Origin: Bacteroidales bacterium UBA1176
GTDB taxonomy: Bacteria; Bacteroidota; Bacteroidia; Bacteroidales; WCHB1-69
Assembly (NCBI GenBank): GCA_002311645.1
Contig: DBYW01000003.1
Span: 100,814 to 164,813, forward strand
DNA length: 64,000 nt
Reading direction: 5' to 3'
The position numbers and the translations under genes are program-made. This document shows positions 50,167 to 59,512 of this stretch, piece by piece (within the stretch, counting starts at the first letter, position 1; each line of letters opens with the position of its first letter). The notes below the pieces were generated by a model, which was given only the letters and a program-made list of their open reading frames with translations, had not been told where the DNA came from and made no database searches.

Positions 50167-51399
50167 ATGAAAATAAGACGCAAAAAAACGCTGGACTATG
50201 CACAGGCTATTGAAAAACTCTTCAAAAGCTTAGAGACCAAACTCAAACTGAAGAACCCCATCAAGTTCACGAGCAAGCGTTCCATCGAGGCCCTGCTCTT
50301 TCTGATTCTTTTCATCGGGTTCTTCGGTTTCCTGGCTTTCCGGATGTCCTTGCCGATGATGCTGAACACTTTCATGCAGACGGCATACCATTTGCTGTTA
50401 GAGACGGTGTTCTACATCATGGCCATCTGCGTGTTGATGGGTGCCATCAGCAAGCTCTTGGCGGAGTTTGGCGTGGTGCGTTTGATGGAGAATATACTGA
50501 AGCCCTTCATGCGTCCACTCTACAATCTCCCCGGCGTGGCAGCATTGGGCGCCGTGATGACATTTCTGAGCGATAATCCCGCCATCATCACACTGGCCAA
50601 AGACAGGAATTTCAGCCGTTATTTCAAGAAATACCAGTTAGTGTCGCTGACCAATTTCGGCACAGCTTTCGGTATGGGGCTGGTGGTCCTGGCTTTTATG
50701 ACAGGTTTGGGATTCGGCAAGGGTGCCCTTGTGGGCATCTTGGGTGCCATCATAGGCAGCATTGTCTCCACGCGTCTGATGCAGCATTCGACACTGAAAG
50801 CCTATCCGGAACTGGATGCTCCCGTCTCGGAGGAGTCCGGTGACGAGCAGCAGATCTCGTTCAAGAGCGAGGGCAGTGTCTTTATGCGCTTCCTCAACTC
50901 TATTCTGGACGGTGGCAAAGACGGCGTCAACATCGGGCTGGCCATCATCCCCGGCGTGTTGGTCATCTCCACCATCGTGATGATGATGACCTTCGGGCCA
51001 AGCGGGGAGAACGGCGTCTATCTGGGTGTGGCATACGAGGGTGTACCCATCATCACATGGGCTGCTGACAAGGTTGATTTCATTTTCCGTTGGCTCTTCG
51101 GTTTCACCAGTCCGCAACTTATCTCGTTCCCCATCACGGCATTAGGTGCCGTGGGTGCCGCCCTTGGTCTGGTGCCGCGTTTCGTCGCGGAAGGCATCAT
51201 CGACAACAACGCTGTGGCCGTCTTCACCGCCATGGGCATGTGCTGGAGCGGATACCTGAGCACGCACACCGCCATGCTCGACTCCTTAGGCTATCGCAAG
51301 CTCATCGGCAAAGCCATCAGCGCGCATACCATCGGAGGCCTTGTGGCCGGCATTGCCGCCCACTGGCTGTTTGTGCTACTGGCACTCATTTTCGCATAA
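50167..51399 (+). CDS. Nucleoside-recognition (Gate) domain membrane protein
   Basis: This 410-residue polytopic membrane protein has about eight hydrophobic helices and two Gate-type repeats (MTFLSDNPAIITLAKD; VPRFVAEGIIDNNAVAVFTA). Gate-domain proteins are thought to transport small solutes such as nucleosides, but substrates are largely unproven. The N-terminal ~40 residues are basic and cytoplasmic. It overlaps nothing and is 3 bp downstream of the porin gene. Convergent with lptB. Confidence 0.82.
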   Translation: MKIRRKKTLDYAQAIEKLFKSLETKLKLKNPIKFTSKRSIEALLFLILFIGFFGFLAFRMSLPMMLNTFMQTAYHLLLETVFYIMAICVLMGAISKLLAEFGVVRLMENILKPFMRPLYNLPGVAALGAVMTFLSDNPAIITLAKDRNFSRYFKKYQLVSLTNFGTAFGMGLVVLAFMTGLGFGKGALVGILGAIIGSIVSTRLMQHSTLKAYPELDAPVSEESGDEQQISFKSEGSVFMRFLNSILDGGKDGVNIGLAIIPGVLVISTIVMMMTFGPSGENGVYLGVAYEGVPIITWAADKVDFIFRWLFGFTSPQLISFPITALGAVGAALGLVPRFVAEGIIDNNAVAVFTAMGMCWSGYLSTHTAMLDSLGYRKLIGKAISAHTIGGLVAGIAAHWLFVLLALIFA

Positions 51400-51404
51400 A
51401 GGAT

Positions 51405-52142
51405 TTATTTCCTGAGCTCGAAGTTAGAGCCAAGATAGACTTTCTTCACCATCGGGTCGGCGGCTAACTCTTCGGCTGTACCCGATTTCAACACACTACC
51501 CTCATACAGCAGGTAGGCACGATCCGTGATGGAGAGTGTCTCGTGGACGTTGTGGTCCGTAATCACAATACCGATATTCTTGTCCTTGAGTTTGGCCACG
51601 ATATTCTGGATATCCTCGACGGCAATGGGGTCCACGCCGGCGAACGGTTCGTCAAGCAGAATAAACTTGGGATCGGAGGCAAGACAACGCGCGATCTCCA
51701 CACGCCGACGCTCACCGCCAGAAAGGTTGTTGCCCTTGTTGTGACGCACCTTCTCAATATTGAACTCAGCGATAAGGCTCTCCAACTTCTCTTTTTGTTC
51801 CTGCTTGCTTTTTCCGCTGAATTCAAGGATAGCCTTGATATTGTCTTCCACCGTCAACTGGCGGAAAACAGATGCCTCTTGCGGCAAATAAGCCAGCCCT
51901 AACTGTGCACGGCGGTACATGGGCATGTCCGTGATGTCGGTATCATTGAGATATATTTTGCCGGCAAAAGGCTTGATAAGCCCGACAATCATATAAAAAG
52001 AGGTGGTCTTGCCTGCACCGTTAGGGCCAAGCAGTCCCACAATCTCGCCCTGCGTGAAATTGATGGAAACCTCGTTCACGACAGTCCTGTTCTTGTACTT
52101 CTTGACAAGCCCTTCTGTGCGGATCCTATATTCCATTTTCAC
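51405..52142 (-). CDS. lptB: LPS export ABC transporter ATPase LptB
   Basis: This 245-residue ABC ATPase matches LptB throughout: Walker [22 protein letters not shown]-loop [20 protein letters not shown], signature [20 protein letters not shown], Walker [21 protein letters not shown] and H-loop [12 protein letters not shown]. It energises LPS transport through the Lpt bridge to LptD. Its start overlaps the upstream SRPBCC gene by 17 bp. lptF/G are not in the window. Confidence 0.96.
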   Translation of the reverse strand: MKMEYRIRTEGLVKKYKNRTVVNEVSINFTQGEIVGLLGPNGAGKTTSFYMIVGLIKPFAGKIYLNDTDITDMPMYRRAQLGLAYLPQEASVFRQLTVEDNIKAILEFSGKSKQEQKEKLESLIAEFNIEKVRHNKGNNLSGGERRRVEIARCLASDPKFILLDEPFAGVDPIAVEDIQNIVAKLKDKNIGIVITDHNVHETLSITDRAYLLYEGSVLKSGTAEELAADPMVKKVYLGSNFELRK

Positions 52143-52542
52143 TCCTTTCTGCCATCTCCTTGATACGAGAGAGAGCCTGGTTGAGAGCCTGTTCCAAAGT
52201 TCCCTTCAGCATAACCTGCAAAAAGAGAGGGACATCGGCATCAGCCTCCACCTGGACGTTGGAATTTGAGCCGTCAGGGACGATATGCACGACCGCATCC
52301 GCAGAGATACGCTTGTCCGTGTCAACATGATAACCGACTTTAGAAAAGGGCACCTGCTCTGTAAGACGCACTTGGCACGTCACCAACCCATTGATGCTAA
52401 AGCTGCAAGAGTCGTCGGTGACCGTCCAGTTGGAGATTTGGGGAATGTCGGGCATCTGCACCCGCTTGGTGAAATTCACCAATGTGTCGAAAATCTTTTC
52501 CGACGAGATAGCAAAATTTTCGGTATTGCTCGTAATTTTCAT
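52126..52542 (-). CDS. SRPBCC-fold protein upstream of lptB
   Basis: This 138-residue protein shows the helix-grip pattern of the START/SRPBCC superfamily: an N-terminal strand and helix ([20 protein letters not shown]), a curved sheet ([20 protein letters not shown]) and a long C-terminal helix ([20 protein letters not shown]). No ligand is known. Starting at 52542 (MKITSN) fits the fold; a longer frame upstream is not needed. It overlaps lptB and shares its transcript. Confidence 0.75.
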   Translation of the reverse strand: MKITSNTENFAISSEKIFDTLVNFTKRVQMPDIPQISNWTVTDDSCSFSINGLVTCQVRLTEQVPFSKVGYHVDTDKRISADAVVHIVPDGSNSNVQVEADADVPLFLQVMLKGTLEQALNQALSRIKEMAERSENGI

Positions 52543-52561
52543 AGGGCTTTCAATCAGGCTG

Positions 52562-52569
52562 CGAAAATA
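52562..52569 (-). promoter_or_regulatory. Possible -7 element of the SRPBCC-lptB operon
   Basis: The complement reads TATTTTCG, a TAnnTTTG variant, 20 bp before the start at 52542. Confidence 0.4.
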
Positions 52570-52665
52570 CAAAAAACATCTATCCGCCACATCTTTCAGG
52601 AATGCGGAAATGCAAAAACATTTCAAACGAAATCATTTTCAGAAAACAGATAAAGACTTTTTTTG

Positions 52666-52673
52666 TACTTTTG
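52666..52673 (+). promoter_or_regulatory. -7 element of the small lipoprotein gene
   Basis: TACTTTTG, 42 bp upstream of the start at 52715. Confidence 0.55.
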
Positions 52674-52714
52674 CGCGTTTTACCGTTCTTGAATAAACTT
52701 AAAAACATATAGAC

Positions 52715-53071
52715 ATGAAAAAAATCAGCATTCTTTTACTGCTCATCCCGATGATGTTGTTGTTTGCATCCTGCAAAAGCGGGCAAATCAAAAACTTGGA
52801 AAAATTCACCGCTCAAGTGGAGCAGAACTACTCCTCTTATTCCAATTCGGACCTTGAAAAAGCGAAGACACAATTCAACAAGCTCATTGCCAAGGTGGAA
52901 AACAACGAACTCACCGGCGAGGAAGAACGCCACGTCGCGGAGCTGAAAGCCGAATGCAAGAGCTACTTTGCACAAGCCAAGGCGCGTATCCTTCTCGAGG
53001 ATTTCAACAATGCCGTGGACGAGGCCGGCGACGAGGTCAAAGGCGCACTTAAATCCTTGCAAGAAGAGTAG
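52715..53071 (+). CDS. Small helical lipoprotein (DUF6565-like)
   Basis: This 118-residue lipoprotein has a clear lipobox (ILLLLIPMMLLFASC) and a mature part made of amphipathic helices with heptad spacing (LEKFTAQVEQNYSSYSNSDL, ERHVAELKAECKSYFAQAKA). It resembles small Bacteroidetes lipoproteins of the DUF6565 type; function is unknown. It precedes tRNA-Val(CAC). Confidence 0.7.
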   Translation: MKKISILLLLIPMMLLFASCKSGQIKNLEKFTAQVEQNYSSYSNSDLEKAKTQFNKLIAKVENNELTGEEERHVAELKAECKSYFAQAKARILLEDFNNAVDEAGDEVKGALKSLQEE

Positions 53072-53115
53072 TATTTTTTTCTTCGGACAAGGCTTGCAGT
53101 ATTTCAAAAAAAGTG

Positions 53116-53123
53116 TATTTTTG
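53116..53123 (+). promoter_or_regulatory. -7 element of tRNA-Val(CAC)
   Basis: TATTTTTG, 12 bp before the tRNA. Confidence 0.6.
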
Positions 53124-53135
53124 CAGCCTCAAATC

Positions 53136-53213
53136 GGGACGTTAGCCCAGTCGGTTTAGAGCGCTGCTTTCACACGGCAGAGGTCACTGGTTCGAGTCCA
53201 GTACGTCCCACCA
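53136..53213 (+). tRNA. tRNA-Val (CAC)
   Basis: Cloverleaf with acceptor GGGACGT/ACGTCCC, D-stem GCCC/GAGC (imperfect), anticodon stem CTGCT/GGCAG with loop TTCACAC (anticodon CAC) and T-arm ACTGG-TTCGAGT-CCAGT. CCA is encoded, unlike in the other two tRNAs. Confidence 0.92.
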
Positions 53214-53221
53214 AGCATCAG

Positions 53222-53257
53222 AAAAAGAGGAATACCTGCGGATATTCCTCTTTTTTT
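53222..53257 (+). terminator. Terminator of tRNA-Val(CAC)
   Basis: Stem GAGGAATA/TATTCCTC extended by A/T pairs, followed by a T-run. Confidence 0.8.
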
Positions 53258-53359
53258 GCTATTAGTTGTTAGCCATTGGCAGTTGGCCATTGGGCCAAAC
53301 ACTACATAATAACTTTATAACTTAATAATTTAACAGCTCAACCAACCCCTAAGCCCCAA

Positions 53360-54106
53360 TTACCTGACTCTCCACTGCTGCAGGACGATGGCGGCGGCGA
53401 CGGCGGCGTTCAGCGACTCGGCGGAAGAGCCGCTCCCCTCCCCTCTCGGGATAGTGATCCGATGCGTCACACACTGCGCCACCTGCGGGGAAATACCGGC
53501 GGATTCGCTGCCGATGACGACAATGTCGTCGGGTTGGAAAGCGAAGGTGTCGACGGATACACCGTCAAGGAAGGTGCCCACCACGCGACGAGACGCTTTA
53601 CAGCTTTCCAGAAAAGGGACAAGGTCGGTACGCAATACCTGCACATCGCAGAAGGAGCCCATGGTGGCCTGTATGCACTTGGGATTATAGAATTCCACCG
53701 TATCCGGGGAACAAACAATGTGGTGGATGCCAAACCAGTTGGCGGTGCGCACGATGGTGCCGAAGTTGCCGGGATCGGCAATGCGGTCGAGCGCGATCAA
53801 AGGCATATCAGCGGGCAGCGTCCGTTCGTCGGGTTGTCGCACGACCGCCAACAGCTCGGGCGGCGTGCTCAAGGTGCTGATCCGCTCCATGTCGGCAGAG
53901 GAGACGTCAATGGCCGTCACACCCGAAAGGAGAGCTGCGTGCTCATCCTGGAATTGCTCCGTGGCAAAAAGCTCCACCACCTGCAAGTCGGAACGCAACA
54001 GCATCTCGACGCTCTTGCGACCCTCCACGAGGAAAAGCCGCGACTCGTCGCGAAACTTGCGCAAGTGCAACTTGCGGATCTCTGAAATTCTGTTTTTGCT
54101 AATCAT
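53360..54106 (-). CDS. TrmH/SpoU-family RNA 2'-O-methyltransferase
   Basis: This 248-residue SPOUT methyltransferase has an N-terminal RNA-binding domain (LRKFRDESRLFLVEGRKSVE) and the knotted C-terminal domain with DRIADPGNFGTIVRTANWFG, ECQ-like FYNPKCIQATMGSFCDVQVL, VVIGSESAGIS and IPRGEGSGSSAESLNAAVAA. It methylates ribose in rRNA or tRNA; the exact site is not predictable. The start at 54106 is selected by overlap with the upstream gene by 8 bp. Monomer length is normal. Confidence 0.92.
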   Translation of the reverse strand: MISKNRISEIRKLHLRKFRDESRLFLVEGRKSVEMLLRSDLQVVELFATEQFQDEHAALLSGVTAIDVSSADMERISTLSTPPELLAVVRQPDERTLPADMPLIALDRIADPGNFGTIVRTANWFGIHHIVCSPDTVEFYNPKCIQATMGSFCDVQVLRTDLVPFLESCKASRRVVGTFLDGVSVDTFAFQPDDIVVIGSESAGISPQVAQCVTHRITIPRGEGSGSSAESLNAAVAAAIVLQQWRVR

Positions 54107-54527
54107 CGGAAAGTCCTTCGAAATCGAGGAACAATCTCTTCCACTCCTCACGGATGGGCATGGAGGTGTGGTTTTTCCGGTCAAAGCCCGCGAGGACACT
54201 GTAGCAAGTGGTCTTGACCACATTGGTACGAGTGTCTCGCAGTTGTTGCATCATTTTAACGCTTTTGTGACCGATGGAGATGATTTTGGTCTCGCAAACA
54301 ATCTCGTCGTGGAATTCCACGGCCTGTTTGAAATCAAGCTCCACATGTACAAGAACCAAGTCCATGGTGCGCCAGTCGATGGGCGCTTGTTGGACATGTT
54401 CGAAATAACAGCTTCGACCGAAGTCGAAATAGTTACATTGTGCGCCATTGTTGGCATGCACAAACGGGTCCAAATCACTCATCCGCACCTGGATGGGCAC
54501 GGAAAACTGATAGGTTTCGTTCTCCAT
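54099..54527 (-). CDS. Hotdog-fold thioesterase
   Basis: This 142-residue protein belongs to the 4HBT hotdog superfamily: IQVRMSDLDPFVHANNGAQC (catalytic Asp) and a central FKQAVEFHDEIVCETKIISI. It resembles acyl-CoA thioesterases. It overlaps the methyltransferase gene by 8 bp, and lies 8 bp downstream of rpsT. Confidence 0.85.
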   Translation of the reverse strand: MENETYQFSVPIQVRMSDLDPFVHANNGAQCNYFDFGRSCYFEHVQQAPIDWRTMDLVLVHVELDFKQAVEFHDEIVCETKIISIGHKSVKMMQQLRDTRTNVVKTTCYSVLAGFDRKNHTSMPIREEWKRLFLDFEGLSDD

Positions 54528-54535
54528 TGAGGATT

Positions 54536-54787
54536 TTAGAGGGCGTTAATTTTCTTCATGAGGCCGGATTTGAGGTTGGCGGCCTTGTTCTTGTGAATCA
54601 TGCCCTTCTTGGCAAGCTTGTCGATCATGGCAGTCATGGCGGACAGCTTCTGCGTGGCTTCGCCCTTGTCCTCGATGGCGCGAATGTCTCTCAAGGCGTT
54701 GCGCATGGTCTTGGAATAGTAGCGATTCTCCAGTCTCTTTTTCTCGTTTGCTCTGATTCTTTTGATGGATGACTTATGGTTTGCCAT
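54536..54787 (-). CDS. rpsT: 30S ribosomal protein S20
   Basis: This 83-residue, highly basic ribosomal protein begins [20 protein letters not shown] and keeps the S20 helix pattern ([20 protein letters not shown]). It binds 16S rRNA in the small subunit. It has its own TACTTTTG element. Confidence 0.96.
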   Translation of the reverse strand: MANHKSSIKRIRANEKKRLENRYYSKTMRNALRDIRAIEDKGEATQKLSAMTAMIDKLAKKGMIHKNKAANLKSGLMKKINAL

Positions 54788-54833
54788 TTCTTACTTTGAT
54801 TTATAATTTGTTACGTTAAAAATTTTCGGGCTG

Positions 54834-54841
54834 CAAAAGTA
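54834..54841 (-). promoter_or_regulatory. -7 element of rpsT
   Basis: The complement reads TACTTTTG, about 47 bp upstream of the start. Confidence 0.55.
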
Positions 54842-54963
54842 CACTTTTTTTGATATCGTCCAAGCCTCCGCAAAATTTATTTTTCAAAGCCTGTTTTCGC
54901 GACCCGATGAGGGAATCATCACCTTTGTAACCGAAAGTTTTTCAGCCAACAAGTCAGATCCCT

Positions 54964-57576
54964 TCATGACTCTTCGGCGTCCTCTGAATCAATTTTTTCA
55001 ATAGCAGAAGCAGGTTGGTTCGGCATCTCGATATGTCGCACGTAAATATCACGCTGCGGGAAGGGAATCTCAATGTGATTTTCATTCAACGTATTGTATA
55101 TCACCTCTTTGACATTTGCCACAAAAGACGCTTTCTCCTCCACCAACACCCAGCAGATGACGAAAAGGTCCACGCTGCTGTCGCCAAAATCGTTGAAAGC
55201 CACCTTGATGCCCTGCTTCGTGTCGACGACATTCCTGCCCGACGAGGTTTTGACCATCAACGGCTGAAGGCTTTGGATGAGCATCTCACGCACCTTCCCC
55301 ACATTGACGCCATACGCCACGCCAACAGGAATCTTCACCAGCACATACCCATGATTGCGGGTCAGATTCTTGAAATTCTTGCTGAAAAGCGCAGCATTCT
55401 GGAAGGCGATGACGCTGCCGTCAAGGGTGACTATTTGCGTGCTCTGATAATTGATACTCTCCACCTTGCCCTGGATGCCGTCACACTCAATGTAGTCGCC
55501 CACGCGCAAGCGTCCTGTCATGAGCGTGATGCCGTATATGAAATTCTCCAACAGGTCCTTCATGGCGAAACCAAGACCTGTAGCCAAGCCTGCCATCACG
55601 ATTGAGATGCCGCTGCCCGGCACCTCCAGGATAATCAGGGATGCCGCCACATAGATGCCCCATACGATAAAGGAGATGATGTTGTTGACGAGCGTGGCGT
55701 TGCCCTGCCCGCGCACCAGCGAGTCTCTTTTCTTGCGCTTACGCAACACTTTATAGAAAGCCTTGATGGCATAATTGAGATAACGGAACAGGAAATAGAG
55801 TTCCAGCACCAAACACATCTTATATAAGGAGAGCTGGATGAGACCGGGCTTGTTGAGGAACACATACTCGAAAATCTTCCTGCAGAAAGAGCTCATCTCA
55901 AAAATGTCGGCAGCCCAATAAATGCTGGCGGGCACCGAGAGTATCGCCAAGATAGGGAGAAGGGCCTTCATGATGAAGTCATAGAACCACGTGTAGGTGA
56001 TATACTCTCCCTTACGCATCTTGGGTTGCAGTTTCTTGTATGCCTTCACCAAATCCACCGGTGCCTTGAATTCCTCACTATGGTCCTTCACTATCCTGCG
56101 GACCAGATGACGCTGCTCGTAGAACCTGGAAAGGTCGTAAATGCAGGTGATGGTCTGGATGGCGGCCAACTGGATGGTCCACCAAATCATCACCTGGACA
56201 GCCAGCAGGACGAAACCGCTCCAGGCCGCCACCGTGGCCACCACCATGGCTACCAAGGAGATGACCGTGTAAACGATGTCGCTGTCGGGCAGCTTGACAA
56301 TCTTCTTCTTCATCACGATGAACTGCCAGATGGTGAACAGCAGCAGAATGGGCGGATAAATCAGGTTCACCAGATTGTTCGGAATCAACACGATACGGAA
56401 CACAATCACCAAGAGGGCCATAATGATGAATGGGGTATAGGCGCGCACGCCGGCGCGTATCTGCTTATCGTTCAAACGGATAAGCAAAGACACAAGAATC
56501 ACCTCCACAAGCCAGGCAAACGTGGTCATCAAGCTGATGGCCATCAGCACAAAATTCTGCTTCACGTATAAGCGGGCGATGGTGATGGAGAGAGCAAAGA
56601 TGGCCACGCCACAAGCGATGGTGAGGAAGGGTCGCTTGTTGTTGTCGGCGATGTGCTCGCGCCACTTTTTAGGCAGCAACCAGCGCATGATGACGTAGCT
56701 GAGCAGGCTGGCGATGATGATGTAGAACAACATGAAGACGCTGACTCCGTAAATGACGGGGCCGCGCCATTCGGATCTTCGTTCCAGAGGCTTGTACTTG
56801 TCGTCCACATCCTTCTTGGCAAGAATGTATGACATTCTAAGGCGTTTCAACGTGCTGAAGTAACTGCCGGTGCCATTGACAAAGATGTTCTTCTGCATTT
56901 TCTCGTAGCGGGAGAGGGCGTAGTTGTTGAGTTTCTCCACCCGCTTGCTGACACGCTCGTAATACTCCTGGTCGCGTTCCACATTTTCCAGAATCTTGGC
57001 GTAGTTGTCGCGGATGGCGGTGGCATAGTCCACGCAGGCCTCACGATCTTTCAGGCCCTGTTCGTTCAGAAAATAAGGAGCCATCTTGGAGGTGTCGAGC
57101 AGCCTCTTGGGCATCATCTGCCGGATGGAGTCGGGCAGGGTCGCGATATCGCCGTTGGGCAGGAGGCGCGGGGGCAGGTTCATCAGGATGTCGATGAGGG
57201 CGTCGTAGCGTTCGATTTCAGAACGGAGGCGTTCCTTCATCTTCTCGTATGGCATATGGTGGCTTTTGAGCGTGCGGTACTGCTCAGTAGCCGCCTGGCA
57301 CGCGTAAGCCATATCGAAAGTAAAGTCGGAATTTTGGGAATAGAGCATCAGCCCTACCTGGTTGCTCTTCTGCAACATGGCCACCAAATTGGCATGTTGG
57401 GAGGAGGTGCGCTGTTCCATACGGGCCATGATGGCCTTCTGGTCGTTGTAGGCTTGCTCCAATTCGGCACGCAGCACCCCGATAGTCTGAGGGAGGTCTT
57501 TTTCCTTGAGGACGGCGTGTGCCTGAAAGACCGTAAAAACGGAGAGAACGGCTAATAATAAGAGTTTTTTCTTCAT
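54964..57576 (-). CDS. Large MscS-family mechanosensitive channel
   Basis: This 870-residue protein has a signal peptide (KKLLLLAVLSVFTVFQAHA), a ~250-residue periplasmic coiled-coil domain and about eleven transmembrane helices. The final three and the MscS domain follow (ISIVMAGLATGLGFAMKDLL, then FIYGITLMTGRLRVGDYIEC and GKVESINYQSTQIVTLDGSV). This is the architecture of large MscK-like channels, which release solutes upon osmotic downshock. A TACATTTG element is 25 bp upstream. Confidence 0.92.
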   Translation of the reverse strand: MKKKLLLLAVLSVFTVFQAHAVLKEKDLPQTIGVLRAELEQAYNDQKAIMARMEQRTSSQHANLVAMLQKSNQVGLMLYSQNSDFTFDMAYACQAATEQYRTLKSHHMPYEKMKERLRSEIERYDALIDILMNLPPRLLPNGDIATLPDSIRQMMPKRLLDTSKMAPYFLNEQGLKDREACVDYATAIRDNYAKILENVERDQEYYERVSKRVEKLNNYALSRYEKMQKNIFVNGTGSYFSTLKRLRMSYILAKKDVDDKYKPLERRSEWRGPVIYGVSVFMLFYIIIASLLSYVIMRWLLPKKWREHIADNNKRPFLTIACGVAIFALSITIARLYVKQNFVLMAISLMTTFAWLVEVILVSLLIRLNDKQIRAGVRAYTPFIIMALLVIVFRIVLIPNNLVNLIYPPILLLFTIWQFIVMKKKIVKLPDSDIVYTVISLVAMVVATVAAWSGFVLLAVQVMIWWTIQLAAIQTITCIYDLSRFYEQRHLVRRIVKDHSEEFKAPVDLVKAYKKLQPKMRKGEYITYTWFYDFIMKALLPILAILSVPASIYWAADIFEMSSFCRKIFEYVFLNKPGLIQLSLYKMCLVLELYFLFRYLNYAIKAFYKVLRKRKKRDSLVRGQGNATLVNNIISFIVWGIYVAASLIILEVPGSGISIVMAGLATGLGFAMKDLLENFIYGITLMTGRLRVGDYIECDGIQGKVESINYQSTQIVTLDGSVIAFQNAALFSKNFKNLTRNHGYVLVKIPVGVAYGVNVGKVREMLIQSLQPLMVKTSSGRNVVDTKQGIKVAFNDFGDSSVDLFVICWVLVEEKASFVANVKEVIYNTLNENHIEIPFPQRDIYVRHIEMPNQPASAIEKIDSEDAEES

Positions 57577-57600
57577 ATAATCGGTTCAAAAATCAAAATG

Positions 57601-57608
57601 CAAATGTA
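57601..57608 (-). promoter_or_regulatory. -7 element of the large MscS gene
   Basis: The complement reads TACATTTG, 25 bp upstream of the start. Confidence 0.5.
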
Positions 57609-57643
57609 CATAAATTTCGAATATACACAGACCCATGAATTTG

Positions 57644-57679
57644 CCGTATGAAGAGACGTGCCCTGGCGCGTCTCTACGG
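57644..57679. repeat. REP-like palindrome AGAGACGTGCC-CT-GGCGCGTCTCT
   Basis: An 11-bp stem with one mismatch (57652-57662 with 57665-57675) is extended by CCGTA/TACGG on the outside with a 3-base bulge. It lies between two genes on the same strand and resembles REP palindromes seen across bacteria. Confidence 0.55.
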
Positions 57680-57726
57680 ATAACAGGAGAAAATACAAAC
57701 ATCAACAACAATCAGAAAGCATCCCG

Positions 57727-59331
57727 TCACAAATTAATGGACTGCTTGAATTCAATTCCATTCTTATATTTCCCAGAGACCATGAGACCGTGTTTTTTTT
57801 CATCACCGAAGAAAATCACACGTATTTCGTCAGCAGATTCTTCCAGAAGTACGCCCCCCTTGACCTGCCAATAGATTTCGCTCACTTGCGATTTGTCGAA
57901 GGTGTAAGTCATTGAATTTTTGGAAACATGGCGAAGCGAAACAGGCTGTGGCACCAACTCCCGATAGAAAAAGCAGGCCACGGAGTCTTGAATCGTATAG
58001 AAATAGCTTGAAATTTTACGATGTTCATCCACATGGAGGCTGTGTCCGGCACCGCGTTTTGTAAAGAGCCGACTGCGCATACCATGGTTTCGGGCATATT
58101 GGTCAATGCACTGGGAGCCATACATTTTGGCAATGAGTTCGTCTTGTGCCTTGCCGCTTTTTTGATCGTTTGAGGGGAAAAGTTTCCGCAAGGACTTGGC
58201 AATCTCCCCGCCAGGACCCACGATGTTTTTAAAGGGGTAGTCATGCCCGTATGGCACAATATTGTCGGCATCGCCATGGAAGGAGATGATGGCTGTAGTC
58301 GGGGAGTTGGCCAAGATAAGGGTGTCTGTCACGGCGCCCCACATATTGGCCACGCCGCGCACCTTGATTTTTTCCTTGTATGCCGTGGCAAGTTTTGAGA
58401 TGGGGCCCTCGTCAAGGACAGTGCCGGGGCGGTCCTTGTCGCGCAAGAAGGTCACATTAAGTGCCGTGATGGCACCGGCGCTCGAGCCGCCCAGGAAGAG
58501 CCAATCCGGGTTGATGCGATATTCCGAAGCATGGTGCAGCATATAGCGCACGGCAGCGTGCACGTCCTGCGTGGCACGATACCCCGCCTTGTCGATAGAC
58601 TCATGATTGGGCTTGAACCCCATCCGATAATTGGGCGAGACCACCACGTAGCCAAGCGAAGCGTAGTGGCGGCACCACTTGACGATGGGCTCATCCTGCT
58701 TGTCGCCGTTATAGAAGGCGCCACCATGGATGAGGAACATCAGGGGACGGAGACCATCTTTATTATCATCGGGCAGATAGATGTCCATCTTCAGGTCCAG
58801 CGACTGCGGGCCTGAAAGCAAATCCGGCACACGGCGCGCATAAATCTTGGCAAAACTCTCGTCCACATCCGGATAACTGCTCCAGTAGCCCTCAGCGCGT
58901 GCATACGTGACATTCTTGCTAACCTTGACCTTGTAAATCGGGGACACAAACTGATCGCGAAACGACTTGAACGTTTTCATTTCGATGGGTTTCAACGTGA
59001 AGGACCTGACTTCAAGGTCATTGCTGCGGCAGGTGACACAGTCTCCCTTCATTTTGAGTTTGACCGTGACGTCCTCTGTCACACCCGGCATCGAGAAAAC
59101 ACATCTGCCATTCTTGATTGTAGCGGTAAACGGATGTTTTGCGGCGACCAACTTATCTGCAAGATAAGCGCGGCCCGTCACCTGATCCGACGTCACATCA
59201 TCTATGCGGACGACCCAGGACTTGCCATTCACATTGGCAAGCCAGGCGGGATATTGGCGTAACTGTTCGACATCCACGCTCCCACAGGAGGTAAAAAGCA
59301 ATATGATCAGGAGATATGCGAATTTCTTCAT
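57727..59331 (-). CDS. Alpha/beta-hydrolase lipoprotein (carboxylesterase/feruloyl-esterase-like)
   Basis: This 534-residue lipoprotein has the lipobox LLFTSC (11-16). Residues ~20-130 form an extra N-terminal domain. The hydrolase domain carries LMFLIHGGAFYNGDKQDE (197-214; oxyanion hole), DWLFLGGSSAGAITALN (276-292; nucleophile Ser 284) and the C-terminal GAGHSLH with the catalytic His. A further ~75 residues follow, an extra beta-domain. Esterase, possibly acting on polysaccharide esters. The start at 59331 is selected because it begins the lipoprotein signal. Confidence 0.85.
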   Translation of the reverse strand: MKKFAYLLIILLFTSCGSVDVEQLRQYPAWLANVNGKSWVVRIDDVTSDQVTGRAYLADKLVAAKHPFTATIKNGRCVFSMPGVTEDVTVKLKMKGDCVTCRSNDLEVRSFTLKPIEMKTFKSFRDQFVSPIYKVKVSKNVTYARAEGYWSSYPDVDESFAKIYARRVPDLLSGPQSLDLKMDIYLPDDNKDGLRPLMFLIHGGAFYNGDKQDEPIVKWCRHYASLGYVVVSPNYRMGFKPNHESIDKAGYRATQDVHAAVRYMLHHASEYRINPDWLFLGGSSAGAITALNVTFLRDKDRPGTVLDEGPISKLATAYKEKIKVRGVANMWGAVTDTLILANSPTTAIISFHGDADNIVPYGHDYPFKNIVGPGGEIAKSLRKLFPSNDQKSGKAQDELIAKMYGSQCIDQYARNHGMRSRLFTKRGAGHSLHVDEHRKISSYFYTIQDSVACFFYRELVPQPVSLRHVSKNSMTYTFDKSQVSEIYWQVKGGVLLEESADEIRVIFFGDEKKHGLMVSGKYKNGIEFKQSINL

Positions 59332-59485
59332 CTCTATTAAATTTCGTACAAAATGCGCGCCAGCACTATGACTATCCAATAAAAGTGCAAAGAAACAGAA
59401 AAGTTTTGAAAATAGGGTTTTGCGGACAAAAAAATCTTTTGTCGCAATGTAATATTGTCTCTGAACAAATAAAACAATTTTTGTG

Positions 59486-59493
59486 TATCTTTG
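59486..59493 (+). promoter_or_regulatory. -7 element of the C10 protease gene
   Basis: TATCTTTG, 19 bp upstream of the start at 59513. Confidence 0.6.
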
Positions 59494-59512
59494 CGCCCTT
59501 AAAACGAAAAAG

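Noticed and set aside
53262..53340. Short GCCATTGGCAGTTGGCCATTGGGCC repeat after tRNA-Val(CAC)
   Set aside because: It is a local simple repeat after a terminator, without other copies in the window and with no clear function.
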